Of a stretch of 64,000 nt of DNA, positions 63,880 to 64,000 are shown in pieces. The position numbers and the translations under genes were made by a program. Location: contig VSOK01000003.1 of NCBI GenBank assembly GCA_009774765.1, positions 31,468-95,467 of the forward strand. Reading direction: 5' to 3'. The DNA is from Bacteroidales bacterium. GTDB taxonomy: Bacteria > Bacteroidota > Bacteroidia > Bacteroidales > UBA932. Under the pieces are notes generated by a model, which was given only the letters and a program-made list of their open reading frames with translations, had not been told where the DNA came from and searched no databases. Numbering within the stretch: the first letter of the stretch is position 1; every line of letters starts with the position of its first letter.

Positions 63880-64000
63880 GAATTATTTTTACAATACACA
63901 AACGATTTACATTATTTTTTCGCTTGGTAGAGTCAAGTATCAAGTGCAACACAAGTATAAAGTTATAACAAAAGTTTGAAGAACTCGTCTTTAGGAGTTG

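Overview
The window is a chromosomal segment from a member of the Bacteroidota, most likely order Bacteroidales. The evidence is that most genes lack a Shine-Dalgarno sequence, that transcription units are preceded by the Bacteroidetes -7 box TAnnTTTG (often with TTTG 20 bp upstream as the -33 box), and that the gene content fits: a YD-repeat/RHS giant with the Bacteroidetes-type N-terminus, an arginine cluster with an N-succinylornithine-type carbamoyltransferase, a duplicated exbD operon, and a 30-residue basic protein beside HU. I cannot name the genus.

Layout. 1-8.3 kb: housekeeping genes (LolC/E-type permease, two membrane proteins, the pyrE-SRPBCC-rsmF-TPR operon, a NUDIX hydrolase, queA). 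8.4-18 kb: dprA, tatD and ansA, an exbB/exbD operon with an extra 4-TM protein, alkaline phosphatase, asnS, udk and a TonB-like protein. 18-24.3 kb (minus strand): S41 protease, dCMP deaminase, acyl-CoA ligase, a large anchored protein and RidA. 24.3-34 kb: an accessory island holding a 2313-residue secreted RHS protein followed by four tightly packed small genes, one of which is a displaced copy of the RHS C-terminal tip, and then a short remnant of an RHS core end. 34-40 kb: tRNA-Arg, rpmF, DUF177, bipA, guaA, tadA and tRNA-Gln. 40-48.5 kb: a surface-glycan type cluster in which one operon carries a DegT-type aminotransferase, two different ATP-grasp enzymes, a nucleotide-sugar type epimerase, a glycosyltransferase and a DJ-1 protein. 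Divergent or neighbouring genes encode two more glycosyltransferases, a low-molecular-weight phosphatase and alanine racemase. 49.7-50.1 kb: five tandem 79-80 bp copies of a promoter segment ahead of a YugP-type zinc peptidase. 51.6-60.2 kb: a complete arginine operon (GNAT-argG-argC-argD-argF'-argB-argE-argH) preceded by a short leader ORF and mutually exclusive stem-loops. 60.2-64 kb: DMT transporter, methylglyoxal synthase, RNase E/G, a tiny basic protein and HU.

The points most worth a second look are these. (1) A promoter family with a conserved spacer (CTGCTCTC) and a palindrome over the -33 box is found before ridA and before the glycan operon, and is amplified five-fold before yugP. 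(2) The RHS island has a displaced tip paralogue and candidate immunity genes. (3) The arginine operon has a candidate attenuation leader. (4) The glycan operon contains two ATP-grasp enzymes. (5) The pyrE and NUDIX promoters face each other inside one palindrome. All functional statements come from reading the sequence and from knowledge of the families; no database search was run.
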